A program made the translations under genes and the position numbers. Source: CAZNHL01 sp964572965 (lineage in GTDB: Bacteria > Bacteroidota > Bacteroidia > Cytophagales > UBA9547). Taken from it: 28,586 nt of DNA. Numbering within the stretch: position 1 is the first letter of the stretch; each line of letters begins with the position of its first letter. Location of the stretch: contig CAZNHL010000059.1 in NCBI GenBank assembly GCA_964572965.1, positions 1 through 28,586 of the forward strand, written 5' to 3'. Shown here piece after piece: positions 1 through 8,914 of this stretch. The notes beneath the pieces were generated by a model. It was not told the DNA's origin and searched no databases. It saw only the letters and a program-made list of their open reading frames with translations.

Positions 1-918
1 GTGGTACTTTCCACTTTTATAGTAGGCTACCTTGTCCACTTTGTAGCGCCATTCTTTGGGCTGGAATTACCCTTTATTTACTGCTTGTTATTTGGGGCAT
101 TAATATCCCCAACCGACCCTATAGCGGTATTAGGAATCCTTAAAAACACGAATGTACCTAAAACGCTGGAAGCTAAAATCGCGGGTGAATCGTTATTCAA
201 TGATGGTGTTGCAGTAGTGCTTTTTGCTGTTATCTTACAGCTTGCCGAATCGGGGTCTATGGCCATCTCTCTCAGCCATATAAGCTGGTTATTGGCAAAA
301 GAAGCACTCGGCGGCTTACTTTTAGGAGTTATTCTCGGTTATTTTGCTTCAAAAGCAATCAAAAGTATTGACGACTACACCATATCTGCCTTAATCACTC
401 TTTCTGTAGTAATGGGTGGTTATATGATCGCCCATAGCATGCATATATCAGGACCATTAACAATGGTTGCCGCGGGATTGATTATTGGTAACTATGGCAA
501 AAAAGTAGCTATGTCTGAACAAACCCGCGATTATCTCGCCAAATTCTGGGAGCTTATTGACGAAATCCTTAACGCTATCTTATTCTTATTCATAGGATTT
601 GAACTTCTCATGATCAAAGACCTGGAAAGCTACTGGTTAATCTCCACCGCTGCTATTTTTATAGTATTGGCGGCTCGTTTTCTATCTATTTACCTTCCAT
701 CGCGAATCGTACCATTTAACCCTCCGCTCAGCAGAAGCTCAATCACTATACTGGTATGGGGCGGGCTCCGCGGCGGTGTTTCCATTGCACTGGTATTGTT
801 GCTCGACGATGATACCTACAAAGAGATACTACTGGAGATGACTTACTTTGTAGTAGTATTCTCGATTATGGTACAAGGGCTTACAGTTGGCAAAGTAGCC
901 GGAAAGGTTATCAAATAG
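1..918 (+). CDS. CPA1-family Na+/H+ antiporter, C-terminal part (5'-truncated)
   Basis: An open frame runs in from the left edge, so the true start lies outside the window; the GTG at position 1 need not be a start. The 305 visible residues are almost all membrane segments. They carry the family hallmarks: SPTDP (near residue 37) and GESLFNDG (near 63), the latter holding the conserved Asn-Asp pair that binds the ion in NhaP-type exchangers. A GGLRGGVSIAL segment near residue 253 is also typical of the family. Full-length members have about 400-430 residues, so roughly a quarter is missing. Inferred role: electroneutral exchange of Na+ (or K+) for protons across the inner membrane. A strong hairpin follows the stop codon, so the gene probably ends its transcription unit. 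Confidence 0.9.
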   Translation: MVLSTFIVGYLVHFVAPFFGLELPFIYCLLFGALISPTDPIAVLGILKNTNVPKTLEAKIAGESLFNDGVAVVLFAVILQLAESGSMAISLSHISWLLAKEALGGLLLGVILGYFASKAIKSIDDYTISALITLSVVMGGYMIAHSMHISGPLTMVAAGLIIGNYGKKVAMSEQTRDYLAKFWELIDEILNAILFLFIGFELLMIKDLESYWLISTAAIFIVLAARFLSIYLPSRIVPFNPPLSRSSITILVWGGLRGGVSIALVLLLDDDTYKEILLEMTYFVVVFSIMVQGLTVGKVAGKVIK

Positions 919-948
919 TCCCTTTGGAAGAAAAAAGTAATTTATTTG

Positions 949-984
949 ATCGACCTCATTCGCCGGTTGGCGGATGAGGTCGAT
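949..984 (+). terminator. Terminator hairpin after the antiporter gene
   Basis: Two 16-base arms (949-964 and 969-984) pair completely except for one G-T wobble, around a GGTT loop. The T-tract after it is weak (GTTTAT), so termination is inferred mainly from stem strength and position 30 bases after the stop codon. Confidence 0.7.
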
Positions 985-1105
985 GTTTATGAGGGCTTCA
1001 CTCCCCTTCTAAAACAGACAAATTCGCGGTTATTTTATATTTTTTATCAAAAAAGATATAACTTCCGTTAAGTTTAGATTTTTTTTTGTTTAAGGAAAGT
1101 TTCAA

Positions 1106-2236
1106 TTGACACGTTTTACCTCAGTCAGATTATTGCTATTGCTCCTGCCTTTCCTTTTAATTGGCGGAGCATATATACTTTACAGGCAGGAACCTTTCCG
1201 TCTGATTGATCCGCATAAAACTACTTTAAATAATTTGCGGATAATCACAGATACTAATGAACAAGGGCATTCTAAGGTTACATTACTTGAAAACCAAAGT
1301 AACAAGCTTTCTTTTAAATACAGCCTTAGCAATGCATTGCGCAATCCTTACGCAGGTGTGGAATATGAGTCAGAAGAAGGAAAGTTTTTCGATTTGTCTG
1401 AATACGATTACGTGAAGGTAAAAATAAAAGCGAGCAAAGGTAAACGACTCTTATTTAGCGTAGGTACACGTATAGAAGTAGCTGAACCTCAGAAACTGGA
1501 CTTTGTTTATTACGAAAAAGGGATTCCGGTTGCATTCCGGATGATGTCCACAACACTCAATACAGATACCGTTTATCGTGATTTATTGATTCCTGTCAAA
1601 GAACTAGTAACACCGGAATGGTGGTTTATCAGTTCAAAGATAGCACCCGAAGCTGCAGCGCCTGATTACTCTAAATCAAAGTTTGTTTACTTCGGCCAAT
1701 GCATTAACATACCTACCGGAACCGAGGATTTAGTAGAGGTGAAAGAACTCGGGTTTTACAAAGATTACAACCTCTTTTATGTTATTTCAGCCTTGGGGTT
1801 GGCCGGCTATTTTGCAATCATGGGTTTGGTAATTTATAAGAGAAAAAAACTAGAAGTAAATTTCCATCATGGAAAACTCGCTTCTATCCTGCCGCTGACA
1901 GGAGAAGAAGAATCAGTTTTCGGGTTTATTACTGCCCATTATATGAAGCCAGAACTATCAGTGACAGAACTCCAAAAAGCATGCGGCTATTCCGAAAGCA
2001 GGATAGCTGAAATCATTAAAAAGAAAACAGGCATGAACTTTAAAGCATTCCTGAATAAACTCCGGATTTCAGAAGCGAAACGCTTGCTACTGGAAACAGA
2101 TTTTACCATTTCTGAAATTGCAGAAAAGGTAGGATATGGACATATAAGCCATTTCAACAGAGTCTTTAAAGCATTGGAAGGAAATGCTCCGGGTGAGTTT
2201 AAAAAGGGACAATCTGTTTCTTTAGGAAAAAAATAA
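1106..2236 (+). CDS. Membrane-anchored AraC-family regulator with extracytoplasmic sensor domain (paralogue 1)
   Basis: The product has 376 residues: a short N-terminus, a membrane segment (about 7-26), an extracytoplasmic domain (27-222), a second membrane segment (224-244), and a C-terminal AraC-type double helix-turn-helix (about 285-367, with ISEIAEKVGYGHISHFNRVFK typical of the second HTH). The external domain contains FDLSEYDYVKVKIKAS followed by alternating beta-strand pattern, which resembles beta-jelly-roll carbohydrate-binding domains; this is a fold-level inference. The start is a TTG preceded by TAAGGAAAG, chosen because it includes the whole first membrane segment. It is a one-component counterpart of the hybrid two-component sensors of Bacteroides. 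It sits 32 bases before a paralogue and upstream of a chitinase-like gene, so a role in sensing glycan fragments is plausible but unproven. Confidence 0.85.
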   Translation: MTRFTSVRLLLLLLPFLLIGGAYILYRQEPFRLIDPHKTTLNNLRIITDTNEQGHSKVTLLENQSNKLSFKYSLSNALRNPYAGVEYESEEGKFFDLSEYDYVKVKIKASKGKRLLFSVGTRIEVAEPQKLDFVYYEKGIPVAFRMMSTTLNTDTVYRDLLIPVKELVTPEWWFISSKIAPEAAAPDYSKSKFVYFGQCINIPTGTEDLVEVKELGFYKDYNLFYVISALGLAGYFAIMGLVIYKRKKLEVNFHHGKLASILPLTGEEESVFGFITAHYMKPELSVTELQKACGYSESRIAEIIKKKTGMNFKAFLNKLRISEAKRLLLETDFTISEIAEKVGYGHISHFNRVFKALEGNAPGEFKKGQSVSLGKK

Positions 2237-2268
2237 AGAATCAATAGCGCTATAAACCTATTCTGCTC

Positions 2269-3402
2269 ATGAAATTGTATTTTCCGAAAAACAAGAAATG
2301 GTTCATCTTTATTCCATGGCTGCTTTTTCCTTTTCTGTGTATCGGTTTATACTTTTTATATGTCTACAGAAAACCTTTTGTTTTCATAAACGAAAAAGGA
2401 AACGTCAATACACAATCACAACTCACACCCTTTACCGATAAGATAGACGGAGGAAATTCTGAATGTTACCTGGCAAAAGCCAACTCAGGGGTTAACTATC
2501 GCTACATTTTAAGAAATAAAGCAGAATATGCCTATGCAGGAGTCTGGTATAAAAGCAAGACATGGTTTGACCTGTCGGCCTACGACTATGTGAAAATAAA
2601 AGCACAAATGTCTTTTGAAAACTGGATAGGTATATCTCTTGCCACACATATACCTGATTTTTCTGTGGACAGCATTGTCACGACTCATAAATACCTTAAC
2701 CAGGTAATGCCTGTCAGTTTGCAATCATCAGAAAAGATTCTACCGCTAAAAGAGTTTACTACCCCCGTATGGTGGTACAATATAAATAATAAAAAGGGGA
2801 GCGATCTTGAAGAAGCTGACCTTACTAAAGTCAAATACATCACTTTTGTTCATTCGCCTAACAACGGTTATGACACAGAAAACAAGGTAGTTATTACCGA
2901 ACTGGGATTTTATGTAGACTATGCCCCTTTTTATTATCGATCTGCCATTGCGCTGATTCTCTATTGGAGCTTATCCGGTTTGTTCTTTTATGTACGCAGG
3001 AGAAAGCTGCTTAAACGTTCCGTTTCTTTTGCCTATAACAAAGTAGAATCTTTAAATCACAAAGACAGAGAAAAGTCACTTGTTATTGATTTCCTCAATA
3101 ATCATTTTTCTACTTCCGAACTGACCATCGCCGACATTCAGTCGGCAACAGGAATTTCAGAGCGTAAAATTTCTACTATTATCAAGGACTTCTCCGGTTT
3201 GAGTGTTAAACAGTTCCTGAATCAGATCCGGATTAATGAAGCTAAAAAATTACTGGCAGAGACAGAGCTGCCTGTTGTTGAAATTGCTTTCCAATGTGGT
3301 TATGGAAGTGCATCTCACTTTAACAGAATATTTAAAAGTGTAGAAAATTGCTCCCCAAATGATTATCGGAAAAACCAGTTTCTGATTACGGCTACTATTT
3401 AA
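2269..3402 (+). CDS. Membrane-anchored AraC-family regulator (paralogue 2)
   Basis: The 377-residue product has the same architecture as the preceding gene: membrane segments at about 12-32 and 223-243, an external domain between them, and a C-terminal AraC HTH (about 280-375, with VVEIAFQCGYGSASHFNRIFK). Shared landmarks in the external domain include FDLSAYDYVKIKAQ, the TPVWW motif (TPEWW in paralogue 1) and ELGFYVDY just before the second membrane segment, so the two genes arose by tandem duplication. The sensor halves have diverged more than the HTH halves, which suggests different ligands or a heterodimer. Spacing of 32 bases from paralogue 1 suggests one operon; the chitinase-like gene begins about 100 bases downstream. 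Confidence 0.85.
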   Translation: MKLYFPKNKKWFIFIPWLLFPFLCIGLYFLYVYRKPFVFINEKGNVNTQSQLTPFTDKIDGGNSECYLAKANSGVNYRYILRNKAEYAYAGVWYKSKTWFDLSAYDYVKIKAQMSFENWIGISLATHIPDFSVDSIVTTHKYLNQVMPVSLQSSEKILPLKEFTTPVWWYNINNKKGSDLEEADLTKVKYITFVHSPNNGYDTENKVVITELGFYVDYAPFYYRSAIALILYWSLSGLFFYVRRRKLLKRSVSFAYNKVESLNHKDREKSLVIDFLNNHFSTSELTIADIQSATGISERKISTIIKDFSGLSVKQFLNQIRINEAKKLLAETELPVVEIAFQCGYGSASHFNRIFKSVENCSPNDYRKNQFLITATI

Positions 3403-3411
3403 ATTCTTACC

Positions 3412-3432
3412 AAAAAGCCTTTCCTGCTTTTT
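3412..3432 (+). terminator. Weak intergenic hairpin before the chitinase-like gene
   Basis: AAAAAGC (3412-3418) and GCTTTTT (3426-3432) form a 7-bp stem with a 7-base loop, just after the second AraC gene. It could terminate or attenuate read-through into the downstream gene. The stem is A+T-rich, so support is modest. Confidence 0.35.
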
Positions 3433-3505
3433 GCAAAGCTTTTTTACAGTTTCATCAATTACACTACGTGCAGGAAAAATATGTTTGTCTGAAAAAAGAC
3501 AGAAT

Positions 3506-6298
3506 ATGAGAAAAAATACACCTACACGATTTCAATGGAGAATAATTATCTTCATTCTGGTTCTTGGGACAAACACCTGCTTCGGGCAAACAGGTTGTTT
3601 GTATTCCAACCATTTTGACAAAAACGGCCCTAAAACCATTGTTGGTGGCTGGAATAATTACGGTACAGAGGTAAAAGACTCAAAACTACGTATAACGCTT
3701 GATGGTACTCAGGGACACCAATGGTATAACTGGTCAGTAGACTATATAGGGAACCAGGGAACAGCCTCTCCTATGAATTTTTCTATACCGGGTTACAAAC
3801 CTGTGATACGTTTTCGTGCTCGGGCAAGCGATACCGTTACTGTTTCAGTAGCACTTGTCGATAAAAAGGGTGTCATATCGGGAGGCACCGAAACATCTGC
3901 CAGAGGAATTATCGACCTGACCACCGAGTACCGAAACTTCGAGATAGACTTAAGCGGTTTATTTTTTAATGAATGGAATAACAATATCAAACTTGACTCT
4001 ACTGCAATCAGCGGCATCACATTTATTGCCAATCCCGGATATCAGGATCATCCGTTTATTAACACGTTCGGGCAATTTGTAGATAAAGCTTTTAACGGCC
4101 ACATTGAATTTGACTGGGTTGGAACCGGCACAGATTGCCACCTTCCAGAAAACTACCTTAACTTCTCCATACCCGACAGAATCTGCAAAGACAGTATTAT
4201 CACACTTCATAACCTCTCAGGTAATTTTGTCAATGATCCGCAAGTGGTCTTAAATCCCGGACAAGATGGAGAAATTATAGCTTCAGAAGGAAACAAGTAT
4301 CTGCTTCGTTACACTTCTTTAGGAAACAAAACCATTGAACTGTCATTCAATGAAGCTGGAACCACTCATTCATATACTGAAGTCATCAAAGTAAAAGATT
4401 GTACACCCGGACACTTTACCCAGAAAGTGGTTGGCTATGTGCCTTCTTACAGGGATGCTTCTACTACCGACTACACCCTTCTTACACATGCGATGTTTGC
4501 CTTTCTTGAGGTAAAGGCTGACGGGAGCATAGCAGCTTTCGCAGAATCTGAACAAAAAAACTTTGAGAAATTTCTGGCAGCCACAGGCAAAGCTAATACC
4601 AAAAAATTTATCTCCCTGAGAGGATCTGACACCCCGCCACCGGGATGGGTCGGTGTTGAAGAAATTGCCAAAAGCCCTGCTGCAATACATCACTTTGCTG
4701 ATACACTTATAAAATTTTGCTTATACCATGGATTGGATGGTGCAGATATGGACTGGGAAGGATTATCTACAGAGGAAGAACGTGATCGTTATACACAGCT
4801 CATGGATACACTCGAAAGACATTTGCACGCCACTGGTCTTCAACTGACAGCCACACTTCCCTATACTGCCGCCTGGGGACAATGGTTTGCCGATGCGGCT
4901 CTGCAGAAAGCAGACTGGCTGCAGATAATGGCATACGACGCAGCAGGAAACTTCCCTCAAAGTCCCTTTGGGAATCATTCTCCTTTTCAAACTGTGACAT
5001 CGGCAGAAACCTACTGGACCGGCAGAGGCTATGAAAGAGAAAAACTCGTGATAGGTGTACCTTTTTATGGGTACAAATTTAAATCGACAGCAGGCGGTAT
5101 GGCTACACCGACCATCTACAGAGACATCGTTGCTAACTTCCCTATGATGACTGACGACATGGATCAAACTCCGGGAAATGACCTCACCCTGTTCAATGGC
5201 CCTGCTCTTGTAAGGCAAAAATGTAAGTACTTAAAGGAAAAAGAGTTTGGTGGCGTAATGGCATGGGAAGTAACACAGGATGCACCGGGACACAAGTCTT
5301 TACTGCGTCATATGATCTGCGCCTTAAAAGACGATGTAGGCTGTACTGAATTTAAACCTTGCGAAACAGGAGATATTACGACGGGTATTGTAGGACAATG
5401 GGATTTTGATGGAAACTCCAATGATAAAAGCGGCAATGGCAACCATGCAAGTATTGATGCAGGCAAGCTGGCATATGACCGCTATGGCAACCCTGATAAT
5501 GCATTAATTTCTGACAACAAAGCTTTACTTGTAAACTGCGGCAATGATGAATCACTGCAACTGGACGACTTGACAATTTCTGCATGGGTTAACCCGTCCA
5601 GACAAGAAGACGGTAAGGTGATGACTATCGTAAGAAAACAAGAAGGCTGCTCGCCCTCTTATGCACTATCCTTAGAATGGAACCAGGTAACAGCAGAACT
5701 AAATGCTGAAAACAAAAAACACTTCCTTTTTACCCCTACCCAATTGACACCGGGCAACTGGTATCATATTGTGCTTACTCACAGTTATGAACATGGAAGC
5801 AAAATATACATTAATGGTCTTTTGGACCAGCTAGACACTTCCAAGTTCCATGTTATAAAAAAGGTTCCGGGGGCTTTGTGTGAAGAAACAAACCTTGAAT
5901 TCGGGCATTCCGGCAACATGTCTTACGACGGAAAATTAGATGATATAAGAATTTATAATAAGGAACTCTCCCAGTGTGATATCGACGGGCTTTTTTATTC
6001 TTCCTACAGTAATGACAATCCAACCACAGGAATTATTGACATAGAAGAACTGTCAGGCTTAAAGATATATCCTAACCCAAGTAACGGAAACTACAAAGTA
6101 GAGCTTCCGGGCCATGAAACAGGAGAATCAATCATGACGATCACCAATACCACAGGACAAAAAGTTGGCGAATATATTCTCAGGAATCCTGTAACAGAAA
6201 TACAGCAAAAGAATGACGATGGAATTTATTTTATCAAGATTTCTTCAGAGAAGCAGCAGTATTCACAAAAGATAATTATTCAGAATACTGTTGAATAA
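3506..6298 (+). CDS. Secreted GH18 chitinase-like glycoside hydrolase with LamG domain and T9SS tail
   Basis: I place the start at ATG 3506, which gives a 930-aa protein beginning with a clean signal peptide (basic MRKNTPTRFQWR, hydrophobic core, cleavage near CFGQ). A TTG upstream at 3431 would bury the signal. Domain order: a beta-rich N-terminal module (about 30-215), a PKD/Ig-like segment (220-298), a GH18 barrel (about 305-605), a LamG/concanavalin-like module (about 627-840) and a T9SS type-A sorting domain (about 855-930, starting at KIYPNPSNG). The GH18 catalytic signature DxxDxDxE is intact as DGADMDWE (411-418), with E418 the predicted proton donor and MAYD at 475-478 matching the substrate-positioning motif. 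It should cleave beta-1,4-linked GlcNAc polymers (chitin or related glycans) at the cell surface or outside. The two AraC genes upstream are the likely regulators. Confidence 0.9.
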   Translation: MRKNTPTRFQWRIIIFILVLGTNTCFGQTGCLYSNHFDKNGPKTIVGGWNNYGTEVKDSKLRITLDGTQGHQWYNWSVDYIGNQGTASPMNFSIPGYKPVIRFRARASDTVTVSVALVDKKGVISGGTETSARGIIDLTTEYRNFEIDLSGLFFNEWNNNIKLDSTAISGITFIANPGYQDHPFINTFGQFVDKAFNGHIEFDWVGTGTDCHLPENYLNFSIPDRICKDSIITLHNLSGNFVNDPQVVLNPGQDGEIIASEGNKYLLRYTSLGNKTIELSFNEAGTTHSYTEVIKVKDCTPGHFTQKVVGYVPSYRDASTTDYTLLTHAMFAFLEVKADGSIAAFAESEQKNFEKFLAATGKANTKKFISLRGSDTPPPGWVGVEEIAKSPAAIHHFADTLIKFCLYHGLDGADMDWEGLSTEEERDRYTQLMDTLERHLHATGLQLTATLPYTAAWGQWFADAALQKADWLQIMAYDAAGNFPQSPFGNHSPFQTVTSAETYWTGRGYEREKLVIGVPFYGYKFKSTAGGMATPTIYRDIVANFPMMTDDMDQTPGNDLTLFNGPALVRQKCKYLKEKEFGGVMAWEVTQDAPGHKSLLRHMICALKDDVGCTEFKPCETGDITTGIVGQWDFDGNSNDKSGNGNHASIDAGKLAYDRYGNPDNALISDNKALLVNCGNDESLQLDDLTISAWVNPSRQEDGKVMTIVRKQEGCSPSYALSLEWNQVTAELNAENKKHFLFTPTQLTPGNWYHIVLTHSYEHGSKIYINGLLDQLDTSKFHVIKKVPGALCEETNLEFGHSGNMSYDGKLDDIRIYNKELSQCDIDGLFYSSYSNDNPTTGIIDIEELSGLKIYPNPSNGNYKVELPGHETGESIMTITNTTGQKVGEYILRNPVTEIQQKNDDGIYFIKISSEKQQYSQKIIIQNTVE

Positions 6299-6306
6299 AC
6301 AACTTA

Positions 6307-6345
6307 GAAAAAGTGCCTTAAACTATAATTTTGAGGCACTTTTTC
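6307..6345 (+). terminator. Rho-independent terminator after the chitinase-like gene
   Basis: Fifteen-base arms (6307-6321 and 6331-6345) pair with one wobble around a 9-base loop, and the right arm runs into TTTTTCTTTTC. It lies 9 bases after the stop codon. Confidence 0.85.
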
Positions 6346-6363
6346 TTTTCTGACAATAAAAAT

Positions 6364-6395
6364 TTGCAAGTCAGAAAATATTTTTCATAACTTTG
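6364..6395 (+). promoter_or_regulatory. Bacteroidota-type promoter for the rtcB-prfH transcript
   Basis: TTG (6364-6366), a 21-base spacer and TAACTTTG (6388-6395) match the TTG/TAnnTTTG consensus. It lies just after a terminator and points into the gene-poor leader, which predicts an untranslated leader of about 370 bases before the first long gene. Confidence 0.6.
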
Positions 6396-6448
6396 TGCAA
6401 GTACTTATCCTTTTAAAGTTTTTCACTTCAATCCAAAAGGAGGTCACT

Positions 6449-6493
6449 ATGTTAGAGCTACAATACATATCGCACATGCAATTCTCTGCGTAA
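6449..6493 (+). CDS. Possible 14-residue leader peptide
   Basis: An ATG at 6449 sits 4 bases after AAAGGAGGT (6436-6444), the best Shine-Dalgarno sequence in the window and unusual for this phylum. It opens a frame for MLELQYISHMQFSA, then TAA. The predicted promoter lies about 55 bases upstream of the ATG, so this would be the first open frame on the transcript. Such a short frame in a long leader suggests an attenuation or translational-sensing role for the downstream RNA-repair genes. No match is recalled, and a frame of this length could be chance; the strong ribosome-binding site is the main support. Confidence 0.4.
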   Translation: MLELQYISHMQFSA

Positions 6494-6771
6494 ATCGCGG
6501 CAAGATTCCCTGTTCAATATATTCTGATCAAATATTCCGGCTGAAGAATTTTTCCGCGTCGAATTCCACATTTCCATTTAGACAATTACAGTAAACATCC
6601 TGCACTGCTGCTTATGTTTATCTGCCCCTTGCTGTTTCAGCTTTGATGATGTTGTGAAATTATTGCATGTGTCAGTTGCCATTTCCGGCAATGTCAAATC
6701 AATACTTTAATCTGTCTCATACTGCATGCATTAATGCTGTGTATGTCTGAGGTATTTAATACACAACTGAT
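6494..6771 (+). other. Long untranslated leader before the rtcB-prfH genes
   Basis: The gene-free stretch from the chitinase stop to 6772 is 473 bases. It holds the terminator, promoter and possible leader peptide listed separately. The remainder has only short self-complementary segments, for example CGCGG near 6496 with CCGCG near 6556, TTGCC/GGCAA near 6675-6690, and the palindrome GCATTAATGC near 6728. No Shine-Dalgarno sequence is visible before the ATG at 6772. No recognised riboswitch or ncRNA was found. Confidence 0.4.
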
Positions 6772-7527
6772 ATGGCTGTTTCCTATTGGGAGCTTCATTC
6801 CGGTGAGCATTTATGTTCAAGAAGAGACATAAAACGCGACCAGAAAACAACATCAGACAAGCAATTAATCAGGTTTCACAAGCGTCTTATGCAAATTGCG
6901 CTTGAGTGGAAAGCACTTGGATACGAAGAACTAAACCCTCCTGTTCAAAAAGGATGGAAACGCTTATTCGTACTTACAGAGCAAACTGCTGCCCGCCCTG
7001 ATGCGGCATTCTTTCAGACATTACTCGACAAAATCAACGAGACTACTTACAGTCACGAAAAGAGTTTTATGTATAAAAAAAGAAAGAATGGCAAAAAAGT
7101 CTACGAAGTAAGACCGCAAAAACTACAGAGTTTTTACAGCTGGAGTTTTGAGCGCTTAAAATTGTCTGAAAAAGAACACTCATACTTCAACGAAACACTC
7201 ACTTATACATCTCATAAAACCCGGGAGATAGAATATGTTTTTTCAAAACCCTGGCTGTTTGAGTTGAAAGTGTTTCCGAATATGATTACAAAAATTAAAA
7301 TCATAGACCCTTTACTTGAACAGGAAGAAGCAGAGATTGAGAATCATCTCATAACACATAATCTCTATCCGCGCTTGTATACCCTGCTGTATGGAGACAG
7401 CAGATATAAAAACCGCTGGAATCTTCACTGCAAAGAAAAGTACAGGTCTATGATGAAAACAGATTCTATTAAAAATTTACTCGAAGAGTATTACAAAGAA
7501 AAATCACATGAGCAATCAGAAAATTAA
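6772..7527 (+). CDS. Unrecognised 251-aa protein encoded with rtcB and prfH
   Basis: I do not recognise this family. The protein has 251 residues, is rich in Lys, Arg and aromatic residues, and shows no signal peptide or membrane segment, so it is probably cytoplasmic; the basic character would suit RNA or ribosome contact. Visible landmarks are SYWELHSGEHLCSRRD at the N-terminus and a Glu-rich stretch EQEEAEIENH near residue 185. Its last 20 bases overlap the rtcB start, in another frame, which implies translational coupling and a shared function. The context makes it a candidate third component of the RtcB-PrfH ribosome repair module, for instance a damage recogniser or RNA-end processor, but nothing in the sequence shows an activity. 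The start is the first ATG after an upstream stop. Confidence 0.75.
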   Translation: MAVSYWELHSGEHLCSRRDIKRDQKTTSDKQLIRFHKRLMQIALEWKALGYEELNPPVQKGWKRLFVLTEQTAARPDAAFFQTLLDKINETTYSHEKSFMYKKRKNGKKVYEVRPQKLQSFYSWSFERLKLSEKEHSYFNETLTYTSHKTREIEYVFSKPWLFELKVFPNMITKIKIIDPLLEQEEAEIENHLITHNLYPRLYTLLYGDSRYKNRWNLHCKEKYRSMMKTDSIKNLLEEYYKEKSHEQSEN

Positions 7528-8914
7528 TAGTAAAGACCTTATAAATATTGGCTATACAAACCATGTTTCAAAAAGTGTGGCAATCATAACTGCATCAAAA
7601 CATTATAAACATACGCCTAAAGAAGATATTCTTGACTTATTTATACAGGTAAAAAATACACCCGAGGCATTCCTTGAAGACATGCTACTCGGGAAATTAG
7701 CAAACACATTTATTGAAAAAACAGATGAAAAACCATTTAAAACTTATGAATTAAACGCAGACTCAAAAACATTTAAACAGTATGGTTTCAATCATATAGA
7801 AGAACAGGCTAAAAAACAAATGGAGCTGGTAATGCGCCTTCCGGTAAGTGTGAGCGGGGCTTTAATGCCGGATGCACACAGTGGCTATGGTTTGCCTATT
7901 GGCGGCGTACTGGCAACCAAAAATGCAGTCATTCCTTATGGTGTCGGTGTAGATATTGGCTGCCGTATGGCCTTGTCAATCTTTGACCTGACAGAAAAAT
8001 ACCTGCTGCACCATGAATATGAATTCAAAAATGCATTGAAAGAGTTCACGCATTTCGGGATGGACGGTAACCTTGCTGTAAGGCAAGATCATGAAGTGAT
8101 GGAGAGACCGGAGTTCGGGGAAACAGCCTTGCTGAAAAAACTGCATGGCAAAGCGCTTCGCCAGTTGGGAACTTCCGGCGGTGGCAACCATTTTGTGGAA
8201 TGGGGAATTGTAGAGCTCTTCGAAAACAATTACCTCAATCTTCCTGCGGGCCGTTATGTATCACTTTTGTCACATTCAGGTTCAAGAGGTTTGGGCGCTA
8301 ATATTGCGCAGCATTATACACAATTAGCCATGGACGTATGCAAACTGCCGAGAGAAGTACAGAACCTCGCCTGGCTGGACTTAAATTCTGCTGAAGGACA
8401 GGAATACTGGATGAGCATGAACCTCGCAGGAGACTATGCCAAAGCTTGTCACGACAGGATCCATATCAATCTCAGCAAAAAAATGGGCATCAAACCTATA
8501 GTGACGATTGAAAACCATCACAATTTTGCATGGAAAGAGCTTGATACAGAAGGCAACGAAGTGATTGTGCACCGTAAAGGAGCTACACCAGCACATACAG
8601 GAGAATTAGGGATTATCCCCGGAAGTATGACAGCAGCCGGATATCTCGTAAGGGGCAAAGGAGTTGAAGGCTCTTTAAATTCAGCCTCACACGGTGCAGG
8701 AAGGTGTATGTCGAGGAATAAAGCAAAAAACAGTATTACAGTATCATCATTCAATAAAATGGTAAAAAATGCAGGCGTAACCCTGATAGGCGGAACACCA
8801 GAAGAGTCGCCGCTCGCTTACAAAGATATTGATGAAGTAATACTGGCGCAGGAACAGCTGGTAGACGTGATAGGGAAATTTTACCCTAAAATAGTAAGAA
8901 TGAACAAAGAGTAA
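7508..8914 (+). CDS. rtcB: RtcB-family 3'-phosphate RNA ligase
   Basis: The 468-aa product is a full-length RtcB ligase, which joins RNA 2',3'-cyclic phosphate or 3'-phosphate ends to 5'-OH ends using GTP and Mn2+. All key motifs are present: PDAHSGYGLPIGG (121-133), GVDIGCRM with the metal-binding Cys152, GGGNHF with His228, SHSGSRGLG with His256, ENHHNF with His337/His338, HRKGATPA (355-362), and NSASHGAGR, whose His395 is the residue that is guanylylated in studied homologues. It overlaps the gene before it by 20 bases, and its TAA shares a base with the ATG of prfH. RtcB paired with PrfH is known as a type (often called RtcB2) that repairs 16S rRNA cut in the decoding centre. No archease gene is present nearby. 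Confidence 0.95.
   Translation: MSNQKINSKDLINIGYTNHVSKSVAIITASKHYKHTPKEDILDLFIQVKNTPEAFLEDMLLGKLANTFIEKTDEKPFKTYELNADSKTFKQYGFNHIEEQAKKQMELVMRLPVSVSGALMPDAHSGYGLPIGGVLATKNAVIPYGVGVDIGCRMALSIFDLTEKYLLHHEYEFKNALKEFTHFGMDGNLAVRQDHEVMERPEFGETALLKKLHGKALRQLGTSGGGNHFVEWGIVELFENNYLNLPAGRYVSLLSHSGSRGLGANIAQHYTQLAMDVCKLPREVQNLAWLDLNSAEGQEYWMSMNLAGDYAKACHDRIHINLSKKMGIKPIVTIENHHNFAWKELDTEGNEVIVHRKGATPAHTGELGIIPGSMTAAGYLVRGKGVEGSLNSASHGAGRCMSRNKAKNSITVSSFNKMVKNAGVTLIGGTPEESPLAYKDIDEVILAQEQLVDVIGKFYPKIVRMNKE

Noticed and set aside
3431..3505. TTG start giving a longer chitinase-like protein.
   Set aside because: It would put 25 residues in front of a clean signal peptide; ATG 3506 is the better start.
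4370..5218. Several long minus-strand frames inside the chitinase-like gene.
   Set aside because: They lie antisense to a well-supported GH18 gene, have atypical composition and match no family.
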